Of a stretch of 64,000 nucleotides of DNA, positions 46,624 through 56,324 are shown in pieces. How positions within the stretch are numbered: position 1 is the first letter of the stretch; each line of letters starts with the position of its first letter. The stretch is from Linnemannia schmuckeri (Eukaryota; Mortierellomycota; Mortierellomycetes; Mortierellales; Mortierellaceae), in contig JANATG010000016.1 of NCBI GenBank assembly GCA_029449235.1, positions 1,054,001 to 1,118,000 on the forward strand, written 5' to 3'. The translations under genes and the position numbers were made by a program. A model generated the notes under the pieces. The model searched no databases. It was not told where the DNA came from and saw only the letters and a program-made list of their open reading frames with translations.

Positions 46624-48432
46624 TTACTTTGTTCCTGAATAATATGATCCAATCCCGTCCGGATGAGCAGCAATCCACGCATCAACCGCAGTCTTGACCG
46701 CCAACCCAGCCTCAGCATCACCAGTCCACTCCCTCTTCGACTCCAAGCCCTTGATCGTCTTTAACCTAGGCCAATTGACATGCATCCACTCCAGCTCTGC
46801 CACTCCAATCCTGTGAGCTGTCAACCTCACATCCAGCATCTTCAGCTTTTTCAGCCCAGCCAACAACTCGAGACCACTCTTCAACGAAAACTCTAAGGTG
46901 TAATAATTGAACATCGGAAACACATCCTTCAACGCCTCCTCCAAAGCAATTGAATCGAGCGCTAATCCGTCAAGATCCCTTCTTGACAAAACACTTGGAT
47001 CCAAATCCACAGTACCTAAGACGAGCTCCTGGAGACCCGTCATCCTCCTCAACTGAGAGTAAATCCACTTTTGGACATCGTACCCAGCATTATTGTCGAA
47101 ACCGGCTGGCATACCTGAAGGAGAATTGATAGCACGTCCATTCCGATAACAGACGATATCCGGTCGAGGAATGTTGGTAATCTGCATCTGCAAAAATTCC
47201 ATTGACGGACCCAGTGTCCAGGTCCGATACAGCTTATCGTCGCCGTCGCGCGCATATCCGCGGAAAGCCCTGTACCCCCATACAGTAAAGTTCCTTGTCC
47301 GTCCCGAGAACTTTCCATCTGTCGGTCCTTCAAGTCTCCTCAGATTTCGAGCAGAACAGAGAATCTCCAAGAAATCTTCCTCTTCAGTGCGGCCCCAATC
47401 CCCAATCTTGAGCACTTCCAACGTCGTTGGGACGCTCCTCATCAAAGCTACAAACGACCTGGGTCCGAAATTCTCAAAGTCCGGCGGCAACGAGATCTCC
47501 TTCCATCCAGACTGATTGCCTGCCAACAAGATGGCAATGTCCCGGTCCTGTCCTGCGGGCGGCCCTCTCCAGTCCAGGTGAGTTAGCTTGGGACAGCACA
47601 GCCCCAAGGCGACTGCTAGAGAGCCGAGCGCAATGACATCAATGTCCTCGAGTCGTACTCGTTCCAGATTGCCGCACCGAAGAAAGAACCCCAATCGGTT
47701 GTAGTCGATATGTCGATTTCCACCAGAGATGATCAATTCCTTCAAGGCATCAAAAGAGCCAAAAAGAAACCCAAGTTCTCTCCTATCCGTCAGAGCAGCG
47801 ATAACATCGGCCATGACGAACGAAGTAGGCCCAGTTGGCTCTTCCTCTGGTTGAGCACGTCGATTAGGGTTGCGGCCGAACCGGATCTCCAGTCGTTCCA
47901 GTCGAGCAACCGGACAAACAGCCATAATCATGTTGAAGGCATCGCCTCCATTCTTATTCCGGAAGCAAGACTCGTCCATTGTCAACGACCTCAGATTCCA
48001 GTTCCTTGTCAAAATGAGTTCCAGTGACCGAGTGTTGCCAAGATTACCAGCCTGATCACTCAAATAGTCCTCTGTTGTCCACGGTTGTGGTGCATCCAAC
48101 ACTGCCAGGAAGGAAACGGTTTCTCTCTGGAAACTGGCGCTCAGGGACCGAAGTTGCCCCTCGCCTTGTTGGCCAAGTGCCAGGAAGTGTGTTGCCTGAG
48201 GGTCGGAAAGTTGTAGGTCTCGGATACGGTGTCTGTTGCGGATGAGGTAGCCCAGCCCATTGTTTTTGTGGAGCCTGTCGTCGACATGTACATCTTGCCA
48301 GAACAGAGGGGTGAAAAAGGCAAACCACTTGTGGGAAAGGCGGAGACACTGTGCGAGGTCATGTTGATTCAGATGAGAGGCGATGAGGGTGATGACTTCT
48401 GGAGGGAAGGAAGCGAATGAGGCTGTTGACAT
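46624..48432 (-). CDS. F-box/LRR protein, array copy 5
   Basis: Intronless, 602 aa from MSTASFASFPPEV at 48432; Met 48492 would add 20 Ser/Pro-rich residues. The F-box is FASFPPEVITLIASHLNQHD...TPLFWQDVHV. Leucine-rich blocks are ERLEIRFGRNP, LKELIISGGNRHIDY, NLERVRLEDID, GWKEISLPPDFENFGPRSF, LEVLKIGDWG, YRTWTLGPSMEFLQM, MTGLQELVLGTVDLD and LEFSLKSGLELLAGLKKL. It ends HPDGIGSYYSGTK. It is one of the references used here to place the stop codons of copy 6. Presumed SCF substrate adaptor; target unknown. Confidence 0.88.
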   Translation of the reverse strand: MSTASFASFPPEVITLIASHLNQHDLAQCLRLSHKWFAFFTPLFWQDVHVDDRLHKNNGLGYLIRNRHRIRDLQLSDPQATHFLALGQQGEGQLRSLSASFQRETVSFLAVLDAPQPWTTEDYLSDQAGNLGNTRSLELILTRNWNLRSLTMDESCFRNKNGGDAFNMIMAVCPVARLERLEIRFGRNPNRRAQPEEEPTGPTSFVMADVIAALTDRRELGFLFGSFDALKELIISGGNRHIDYNRLGFFLRCGNLERVRLEDIDVIALGSLAVALGLCCPKLTHLDWRGPPAGQDRDIAILLAGNQSGWKEISLPPDFENFGPRSFVALMRSVPTTLEVLKIGDWGRTEEEDFLEILCSARNLRRLEGPTDGKFSGRTRNFTVWGYRAFRGYARDGDDKLYRTWTLGPSMEFLQMQITNIPRPDIVCYRNGRAINSPSGMPAGFDNNAGYDVQKWIYSQLRRMTGLQELVLGTVDLDPSVLSRRDLDGLALDSIALEEALKDVFPMFNYYTLEFSLKSGLELLAGLKKLKMLDVRLTAHRIGVAELEWMHVNWPRLKTIKGLESKREWTGDAEAGLAVKTAVDAWIAAHPDGIGSYYSGTK

Positions 48433-48683
48433 GTCGGTAAAAGGACACCGTGGACGTGGCGACAACAATGAAGAAGAGACAGGAGAGAACACAAAAGTAG
48501 TACGACAAACACAGGGGTGAGATCAAAACAACGACGTGGGAAGACTGTTTCTGTAAGATGACAGCCACCATTAGATTTGATTTTGAGGAGCACCAGCCCT
48601 AGGTCTGAGCTCAAAATGATAACTGTATGCCCTAAAGAGAAAGCAAAGTTATCATGTTTATGCTATGTAGAAATTAATGCTCT

Positions 48684-50408
48684 TTACTTTTTTCTTGAAT
48701 AAAAAGAAGAACCAATGCCAATGGGGTGAGTAGCCATCCACCCGTCAACAGCAACCTTAACTACCATTCCACCTTCATCATCACCAGCCCATCCTCTCTT
48801 CGACGCAAGTCTCTTAATCTCTTTCAGCTTGGGCCAGTTGGCATGCATCCACTCTAGCTCCTCGACGCCGATCCGGTGTGCTGTCCAACGAACATCCAGC
48901 ACCGTCAGCTCCTTCATGTTAGCTAGTAGATCTAGACCACTATCCAACGAAAGCTCGAGGCTGCGGTAGTTAAACTCTCGCACAAAGTTGTGTCCGGGAT
49001 CATCAAAACGTCCAAGTTCTCCTGCTTCGATGACATGCCAGGAATGTCGGGCGGAAACGGTGTCGGGGACTCCGAGGTTAAGCTCCTTTAATCCTGTCAT
49101 GCGACTCAGTCGCGTGTAGATGAACCTATGAACATCATAACGCTTGGTCATGTCCATTGGGAGTCCACCAACCAGTTGATTGTCCAAGGACGATCCGTTC
49201 CGACGACAGAGGACGTTTGGCCGTGGGACGTTCTCGATCCTCATCTGAAAATACTCCATCGACTTTCCTAGAGCTCAAGGGTCGCTTGCTGCCATAGTCG
49301 CGATGTACGCATTGAGAAACAGTTCCCTGATATAGGTCAGTGCCGATCCATCCTGCACACCCTCCAGCCAACAAAGTTGCCTCGCATCCCGCAAGAGCGT
49401 GTAAAGTGCTGTACTAACTTCTGCTCCCTAACCGTCACACTTAAGGACCTCCAACGTCGAAGCATGATTCATAAGTTGTCGTATATCTATGGGTCCCATA
49501 TTCTGCATTCCACAGAGTTGAACTTCCCTCTAACCCTCGAAGCTCATCATCACCACATGCATAAGAGTCGTATCGTCCTCCTCGCCGTCACTACGGAAGG
49601 CCAGTCTGGTCAATTTGGGGCACGATACGAAAACCGAACGTGCAAAGTTCTCCAACGAATGTGACCCACAGTTTTCCAGTCGAATGCTCTCCAGACTGAC
49701 ACATCGCTTGATGCACCACTTTTCGAACCCGGGCTCTCCGAACTGACCTTCAAAGCAGTCGGTGATAATGAGTTCCTTCAGGGATACAAAAGGCTCCATG
49801 TCCTGATCAGCAAAAACCTGGGCAAAGGCCATGGCGTTTTGAGACTGTTTGTTCGATGTGTAGTCAAAGGTAATCTCTAGTCTATCCAGCTCGGCAGTCG
49901 GGATGCATTTCAAGACCCCGTTGATATCCTCTACATCCAATGCATTCATGAGCCATTCTCCTCCGACTGTCAAGGACCGCAGCCCTGGATTCTGGTTCAA
50001 CAACCGACAAAGCACCTGCGAGTACCCAAGTGAATCCTCCGCCTCGGTCTGTGCCTCCAACCGAAGCCGCATCGACTGCTCGCCTCGGACCTGATATCTG
50101 AGGGTCTTGAGGGCAGTGTAGGGTGGGGATGCTCGGAAGGCAAAACTCTTGGCGACACTGGCTTGACTGGTCGCCAAGGTGTGGGTGTGATGCGCGTTGC
50201 GAATGAGACCAGCGAGTCCCTCAGGGCTGTCGAGGCAGTCGATGTCTTTGCGTCGGAAAATTTGGACGACTTTCCAGAGGAGAGGGATGCAGCAGCCATA
50301 CCAGGTCTTGTTGATGCGAGCACATTGTGCGAGGCCTGATTGACCCAGTGAGAGAGTGTTGTGAAGGATGATCTCTGGAGGCAGAATGGGAGTTGATGAA
50401 TCTGGCAT
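48684..50408 (-). pseudogene. F-box/LRR array copy 6, full length with three Trp-to-stop changes
   Basis: From MPDSSTPILPPEI (50408) to the tail HPIGIGSSFYSRKK (48684) the homology stays in one frame for 575 codons, broken only by TAG 49530..49532, TAG 49428..49430 and TGA 49275..49277. Alignment by eye places each stop on a tryptophan invariant in the intact copies: GWKEIS (here G-stop-REVQ), DWG or GWG after EVLK (here EVLKCDG-stop-GA), and TWALGPS (here P-stop-ALGKS). The F-box is divergent (LPPEIILHNTLSLGQSGLAQC...PLLWKVVQIF). With no frameshift and a preserved C-terminus, the loss looks recent. Termination at the first stop would leave the F-box plus about 290 residues. Confidence 0.85.
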
Positions 50409-51410
50409 GGAGATGAATGAAAGGAAGAGAAGTAAAGCAAGATCAGAATAGGACAGGGGACTAAAATATGAAGGAGCGTTGAAAGTGGCAAAAGTCCCAC
50501 TCAATCTCTCCTTCGTTTAAATTTAAACAAGGTATCTTACAGTGCTGCAGTGGCCAGGTGGTGTTTGGCGTCTGGCTCTTCTTCGTTACTCTTTGTTTTT
50601 ATCGTGGTGAAGGCAGTTCAGCATACTCTACCTCAATTCTTGTAAAAAAAACTTTTTATCGTGCCTTCTTTCAATTACCAAACAAAACCAAAACCAAAAC
50701 CAAAAAAAAAAAAAAAAAAAAAAAAGAGTTGAGCAGTTCACTCCTGTAAAGAGTGGGCGAAGTGCTTCTTCTTGCATCAGCCCTGAATCTGATTGGGCTG
50801 TTGCTTGAACAAAAGGGAGAGAGAGATGGTTGTTTCTCTTACCCGCCCACCGTCCGGCATACGCGCAACGCAGATAAAGATAATAGGCGAGAGCAGTTGA
50901 TGCCAGTGAGGAATGTGAAGAAAAGACGCTCACACGTTTGCAGCGCGTCCTTTTTGTCCAAAAGGCGCTACTTTTTGCCGACTGACCGAAGGTCACGTGC
51001 AGCAATAATCCCTGGCGGGTGTTGTTTGTGCACTGCTTTTTTTTTTTTTTTTTTTTTTTTTCACGGCGGAGGGGGGGTTTTTTTCTTTGTTTTCAGTTTC
51101 CGGTTTGACCAACAGCAAGACAAGGTCAGAGACAAGAAGAAAACTCCACTGCCAGTCTGCGCTTCTCCTTTTTTGGTCCTTCACGCCTTCATTCTTCACT
51201 TTATTCCCTTCTTTCTTCTTTCTCTTCTTTGTCTTCCTATTCCCCTCCTCTTTGCAGCTTCTATCCTCCGTTCACATTCTTTTATTCACCTTTTCAACAC
51301 TTCATCACCCTTCCTTCACTCTCCTCCTTCCTCACCTCCTTTCTTCGTCTCCCTTCCTGCAATTCCCTTCCTTCACCTCCCACCACCTAATCAACAACAA
51401 CAACAAGGGA
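50409..51410. other. Intergenic region with two homopolymer runs
   Basis: Contains an A run at 50702..50725 preceded by AACCAAAACC-type sequence, and a T run at 51037..51061. A long pyrimidine-rich leader follows, up to the next plus-strand start. Long frames here (for example from 50753) are compositional. Confidence 0.5.
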
Positions 51411-52868
51411 ATGTGGCACCATGTCTACCCTCACTGGCACAAGACAGCCCAACGCTGCTTCTTCTTCCTCGCTGTCATCCTCCTCATCACCCTCCCTGTC
51501 GTCTACGGCAAACACCACTCCATATCCTCAAAAGTCCTTGGCTCCGTCCTTGGCGTCTTCTTTGCCATCTGGATCGCTTTCTCTGTACGTTTGCTTCTCT
51601 CTTCAGTTCTCGTTTTTATCCGTTTCTTGTTTCTTTTGGACCTTTCAAGTTGGTTTTACCGGGTGCACAAAGAGAAAAAAACAACAACGGCAACAATATC
51701 AATCATTGTTGAGCCCAACACTTACTTACTCACTTGCTACTGTTCAACGCTATCTCCTCATCGTTTTTGTCCCCTTCTCTTCACTACTCCTCCCTCTGTC
51801 TCCTTTTCCTCCATGCTTGTGCTTGCATGATGCTTGCATACATACACATAACAGCTCATAGTCCGCTTCCTGGTCCCCTCACCAGTCGTCGAGTCCACCC
51901 TCCCCATCTATACCCACTCCCCTATCCCCGACCCCGTCGTCCTCTACTCGCCAACCCGCTCAGACGCAATACCCGCAGCACCCGCCATCCGTCTCCACCC
52001 TTCCTCAGCAGCTACTCCAAGGGTTCCAGGGCGAACAGGAGGAGCACGGTTTGCGGACGATCCCGTTGATTCCAACGTTGCTGCAGGAACAGGAAACGAG
52101 GCAACAGCGACCCATAATAATGTCACTTTCCAGACCCGTCCTCGAGGCAACACTGCAGATTCGACTAGCTCGTTTGCATACCCTACCTTTGCGGTCTATC
52201 GACAGGCACAGCACGTCAACTTTGATGCCTTTGCTCAGCGCGTCAAACGGGCCTTTGCGCTTTCGCAGCAGCAGCAGCAGAGGGAGCTTGAGGAACAGGA
52301 GCTTCAGAAACAGCAGCGTGCTCAGCAACAGGACGAACAGGATGGTGAAATTAAACAACAACACCCCCTATCTTTGGATCAGCAGCGACCATCCAACTCG
52401 AGGAGCAATTCGACTTCGGCAGTACCTTCTTCCACCCTAGCCACCAACGCACCAGGAACAGGAACACGATCACGTTCGTCGTCTGCTGCGAGCATGATGA
52501 GTGATTTCGCGGAACGACTCAAGGCCGGAAAGTTGTTTCGACGGTCTTCGAACCTCTCTCTCAGGGCGACTGCTGTTGCCAATGCTGCTGCTTCTGAAAC
52601 TGGTGCCAATACTGGTGCTGGTGTGAGCAGCAGTACGCTTTCTAAACGACCAAGTAATCAACAGTTGAAGAGCAACAACACTGTTGACGATGCTGAACTG
52701 TTGTCGGCACCGTTGGCACCGTCAGGAATTGAGATCAAGGTCACTCCCTCGGAGGATGATCACCCATCCACCGACAACGCTCATGTCTCTACAGCAACGG
52801 CAACAACTGGATCCGCTCCCACCACCACCACCACCACCGTCCCCACCTCAACCGCAACGAGCGTTTAA
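51411..52868 (+). CDS. Two-TM membrane protein of unknown function
   Basis: Exons 51411..51584 and 51855..52868 give 395 aa. The start MWHHVYPHWHKTAQR follows an ACAACAAGGGA leader. The first helix is FFFLAVILLITLPVVYG (about 18-34). The second, LGSVLGVFFAIWIAFS (about 43-58), continues across the splice as LIVRFLVPSPVV. The splice keeps this helix-loop intact, which supports the model. The remaining 320 residues are probably cytosolic: a short conserved-looking segment (ESTLPIYTHSPIPDPVVLYSP), FATYRQAQ-like residues around FDAFAQRVKRAF, a glutamine run (QQQQQ), then Ser/Thr-rich sequence with DFAERLKAGKLFRRSS. No family is recognised. Confidence 0.7.
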
Positions 52869-53351
52869 TTTTAATTCTCTCTCCGACTCGACCATGTCCA
52901 GCTCTCAACATACACCTTTATTTATCTTTTCCTGTCCTTGCCTACAAACTCCCGACTGTACTTGCTTGCCTGTTGCGCTGAGACCGGAGCTGAGAGTTTG
53001 CCATGGTCTCACACGGAGAATGGGTTCTGCCATTACCATACTGCCGGTCGAGGTCGAGGTCATGAGGGAGAGGGGACGAGGCAGGAGTAACGAGACGCGA
53101 ACACGCGAATGGAGTTTACGGATCGAAAATCTAAAAATCCCAGACGACACATATACTTTCATAAACAAACAGGAATTACAACAATTCAGGCAAGGAAGTG
53201 CCATTAGCAACATAAACAAACAGCACAACAACACAGGGACACAAGCGCGTGCCAAGAAAATGAACAGGCGATCAAAGAAAAATAGGCCGCGCACATCTGG
53301 ACCACTCAACAGGGAACGCAGTCAGGTCCATCCACTCTGGAACTGCCTAGA

Positions 53352-53386
<35 letters not shown>

Positions 53387-53792
53387 CACTTTACAACTTC
53401 AAAAGCGACCCACGGACCCGTTTTTTGTGATATGTGATGTGCATTCTTCCTCTTGCTTCGCAGCAGCGAGGCATGTAGCTCTCCTATTTTTTTCGATTCT
53501 GTGTTGTTTGTTGTCTCGTTGATGGTCATTTATTTCAACCCCTAGTCATCCTTTTTTTTTTTTCCTTCTATCATGACCTTCTGCGAAGTTATCATTTTCT
53601 TTATTTTTCTATTCTTCCTAATTATCGAGTGACCCATCACCACCCTGTACAATAGTTACCTATTCCTCATCACCTATTTTTCTAATTTACATATCCTAAT
53701 AACATATATCATTTCGTATCACATTTCTCCTTCCATGAGTGCGCTGAATAATGAAAAATACATGCTTTAATATCAGAAAAAAAAAGTGTCAA
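52869..53792. other. 3' flanks of two convergent genes, with a 32-nt poly(T)
   Basis: The region holds the presumed 3'UTRs of the two-TM gene and of the RBR ligase. The T run at 53355..53386 sits between them. A 248-codon frame reaching into this region is out of frame with the gene and low-complexity, so it is not taken as coding. Confidence 0.5.
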
Positions 53793-55721
53793 CTACATGA
53801 TAAGACAATCAACAATATCATCACGACTACCTTCACTTTCACAATCCCTCGAGCATCGTGCATCCATCTCGTTCCAGGGGTGCCCGCACGCATAACAAAA
53901 GCTCTGCCCGCAATGACAGACCATATGGTTGCACCCTTGTTGCTTCTCAATCACGAATCTGCAGGAGGGACAGTGCCGCCAGTGTCGGTCTTGGACCAGT
54001 TGTAGCATTGCTCGATCTTCTTCTGTCTGCCCTCCTTGTGCCTGTTCCCTGTATTGTTCGCATGTCAGACCTATTTGGTTTTGTATTGTTGTAATTGGGT
54101 GGAAGAAATGGGAAGTAAGAAGGAGTGGGAAGGGAAGAGTGGGAAGGGAAGAGTGGGAAAGGAAGAGTGGGAAAGGAAGAGTGGGAAAGGAAGAGTGGGA
54201 AAGGAAGAGTGGGAAGAGAGAAAAGGTTATAGGTCTCAGGTTAATTATCGCACGAAATATATTTGGAGATAACGAAAAGCGACAAAAAAACACAACTCAG
54301 CACAAACAACAACAGACAACAAGAACAACAAAACAGCCCAACAAAAACGCCACACCTACCACGATGAAAAGGCACAGCACATGAAGCACAGAACGAATTC
54401 CGGCACTCTGGACACGTCACCGCAGTCCCGTCCCGATCATCCAGATCCACAATCGACCGACACTCAGGCAACGGGCAACAGACCTTATTTGCAACATGAA
54501 TCTCGGCCAATTTCCGATACCAAATCTCCAACGTCTCCTTGTCCAATACCCATTCTGCAGATTCTGTAGGGATGGGTGTTCGGCATCCCGGCTGCGGGCA
54601 GACGGTAGGGAATCGGGCTTGAGGGTTCTGGGTGGCGTTAAGGAGGAAGGATTGGAGGCAAGAGAGGCAGAGACCGTGGTCGCAGGGTAGAATGAGTCCT
54701 AGTTCTTTTGATGACATGGACGGCGTGATGGACGGTGCTGCCATGGAGATCCACCGTGGGTTTGGCGATGTTGTTGTTGAAGATTGTCCTGGTGCAGAAA
54801 TGGAAGTTGAGGCAGCATTGTTACTGCCACCGGCTATCTGTTGTTGCGATTGTTCAGAATCATCGACACTCTGGGGAGAAAACGACCGTGCCAGTCGTTC
54901 GGTGAATGTGCGTGCAAACTGGACCCGCGACGATGTCGCCGTTGACTCTTCCTGTTGGGCCTGCTGCTGCTGCTGTTGTAATGGGTCCAGGTCAAAAGTC
55001 ATGAACGACTCGAAGCAGATCCCACACGTTGTCGATGGCATCGTGTTCTTTAGCAATTCCTCGCGATCTAGCATCCGGTCTATTTGATATGCATAGGATA
55101 AGATATTAGAAAATTGGCTGTTTAACCAAAGGCACCGTATTCGGCGCGACAGAGGGAACCGCCGACACAATCAACATAAGCAAGATACAAACCTTCTTGG
55201 CGGCAGCGTGCGGAAGAAGTTTGGGGAGAGTATCGCCCTGGACCAGAACCAGGAGAAGGGCGCCACAGTTCCGGATGGTAGTTGGTCGCATGGTGACTAT
55301 AGTTCCGCAACATAGACGGCATGATCACCAACAAGTCCGTATCATACCCGTACTCAATCTCCTCGCCATCAGAACCGTCCAATTCGTCGTGGTTACCGCC
55401 CTGGTCCTCATTGCGGCGGCTTCGACTGTTGGCAGATACACCATCATCATTGTTGTTGTCGTCATTGTCGTCATCCTGTTCACTGTCAGACTGGCTGCGC
55501 TGAGACTCCGGTGTCCGCTGCCTCTGCTGAAAGGACGCTCCTGACCCTTGTCCTTGTGGGTTACGGATGGTATGACTGCTCCCGATTGAGACTTGTTTCT
55601 TGCCTTTGGTGCCATCATCACTACTACCGTTCCGCGCTCCTGGAGGACACGAGGGGTCGTTCTCAAAGTCCGAGAGGAAGACGTAGTCGTAGTCTTCTTC
55701 GTATTCGTCGACTTGTTGCAT
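53793..55721 (-). CDS. RBR-type E3 ubiquitin ligase with an insert in RING1
   Basis: Exons 55721..55193, 55079..54360 and 54070..53793 give 508 aa. The N-terminal 170 residues are acidic and disordered (a DDDNDDNNNDD-type run). RING1 starts TTCGICFESF, is interrupted by about 125 Gln/Ser-rich residues, and resumes LPCDHGLCLSCLQSFL...CPQPGCRTPI. The IBR follows: VCCPLPECRSIV...CPECRNSFCASC and FHRG|LTCEQY across the splice. RING2 is HCPSCRFVIEKQQGCNHMVC then HCGQSFCYACG. The Cys in QQGCNHM is the expected catalytic residue, so the ligase should work by the RING/HECT-hybrid thioester route. No UBL, UBA or Ariadne domain is seen, so partner and target are unknown. Confidence 0.88.
54116..54222. 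repeat. 14-nt minisatellite in intron 2 of the RBR gene
   Basis: About seven units close to GGAAGAGTGGGAAA, the inner ones nearly identical, lying wholly within the intron 54071..54359. Confidence 0.85.
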
Positions 55722-56324
55722 AGAATCTTCTGGACGTGTTTAGTTGGTGCTGCTGTTTCCTGGTAGCGTGGTGAGGAGGAGTCAAGGGTGCGAATAAGGG
55801 AGATGAGGGTCTATTGCGAGTGGTGAAATGAGCTGTAAACGAGTAAGAACTAAGGTTCAAGAAAAAAAAAGCTTGGCATTTGGGCTTGCTGTTGCAGAAG
55901 CGGTTTGTCATCCCGCCCTTTGTGTGCCCTGAATAATAATATTCGTTCGTACGTTTCATTCTCCTTCTGCTGTTGTTACGCGACTGTGTCTTTCCATCTC
56001 GATGAAAGAGGAAACACTCACCCAGTGCAAGTAGGTTGTATAGTTGATGAACGGAAGGGGGTTGTGTGTAAATGGCTTTTGTGGGAGTGAGTAGGGCTCA
56101 GTAGAGGAGAGTTGGCAGTGTGAAAAGAAAAAGCAAAGTGCCACATCGACTCCTTTTGGAACTTGACCCACAAGCGCCCAGACCAGATTTTTCCACGTGA
56201 CACATTCCCGATTGCCCAGCACAGCCTGCATGGGTTGCACACTTTTATTATTCCTATGGGCAAAACAACTGGACTATGTTTAAGTGGAGAAGAGGAGGTC
56301 ATGAAAGCAAGGGTGAGGAGGGAG
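55722..56324. other. Spacer between the MscL and RBR genes
   Basis: 600 bp holding the MscL 3' end and RBR promoter. Short frames on both strands show no homology. Confidence 0.5.

Noticed and set aside
49260..49530. Intron between the two halves of array copy 6
   Set aside because: The whole gap stays in frame and matches the paralogs residue by residue apart from the three stops; the family is intronless.
49275..49532. Selenocysteine or stop-codon reassignment
   Set aside because: Both TAG and TGA are involved, the intact genes use TAA, TAG and TGA as normal ends, and paralogs have Trp there; decay is simpler.
50753..51830. Long plus-strand frames upstream of and overlapping the two-TM gene
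   Set aside because: They come from pyrimidine-rich leader and poly(T) sequence (Phe/Ser/Leu/Pro runs). Only the frame starting at 51411 gives hydrophobic helices continuing across a proper splice.
52684..53430. 248-codon plus-strand frame
   Set aside because: It is out of frame with the two-TM gene over the shared part and otherwise low-complexity, ending in a poly(T) read as Phe.
54116..54222. CRISPR-like array
   Set aside because: Units are contiguous 14-mers without spacers and lie in a eukaryotic intron.
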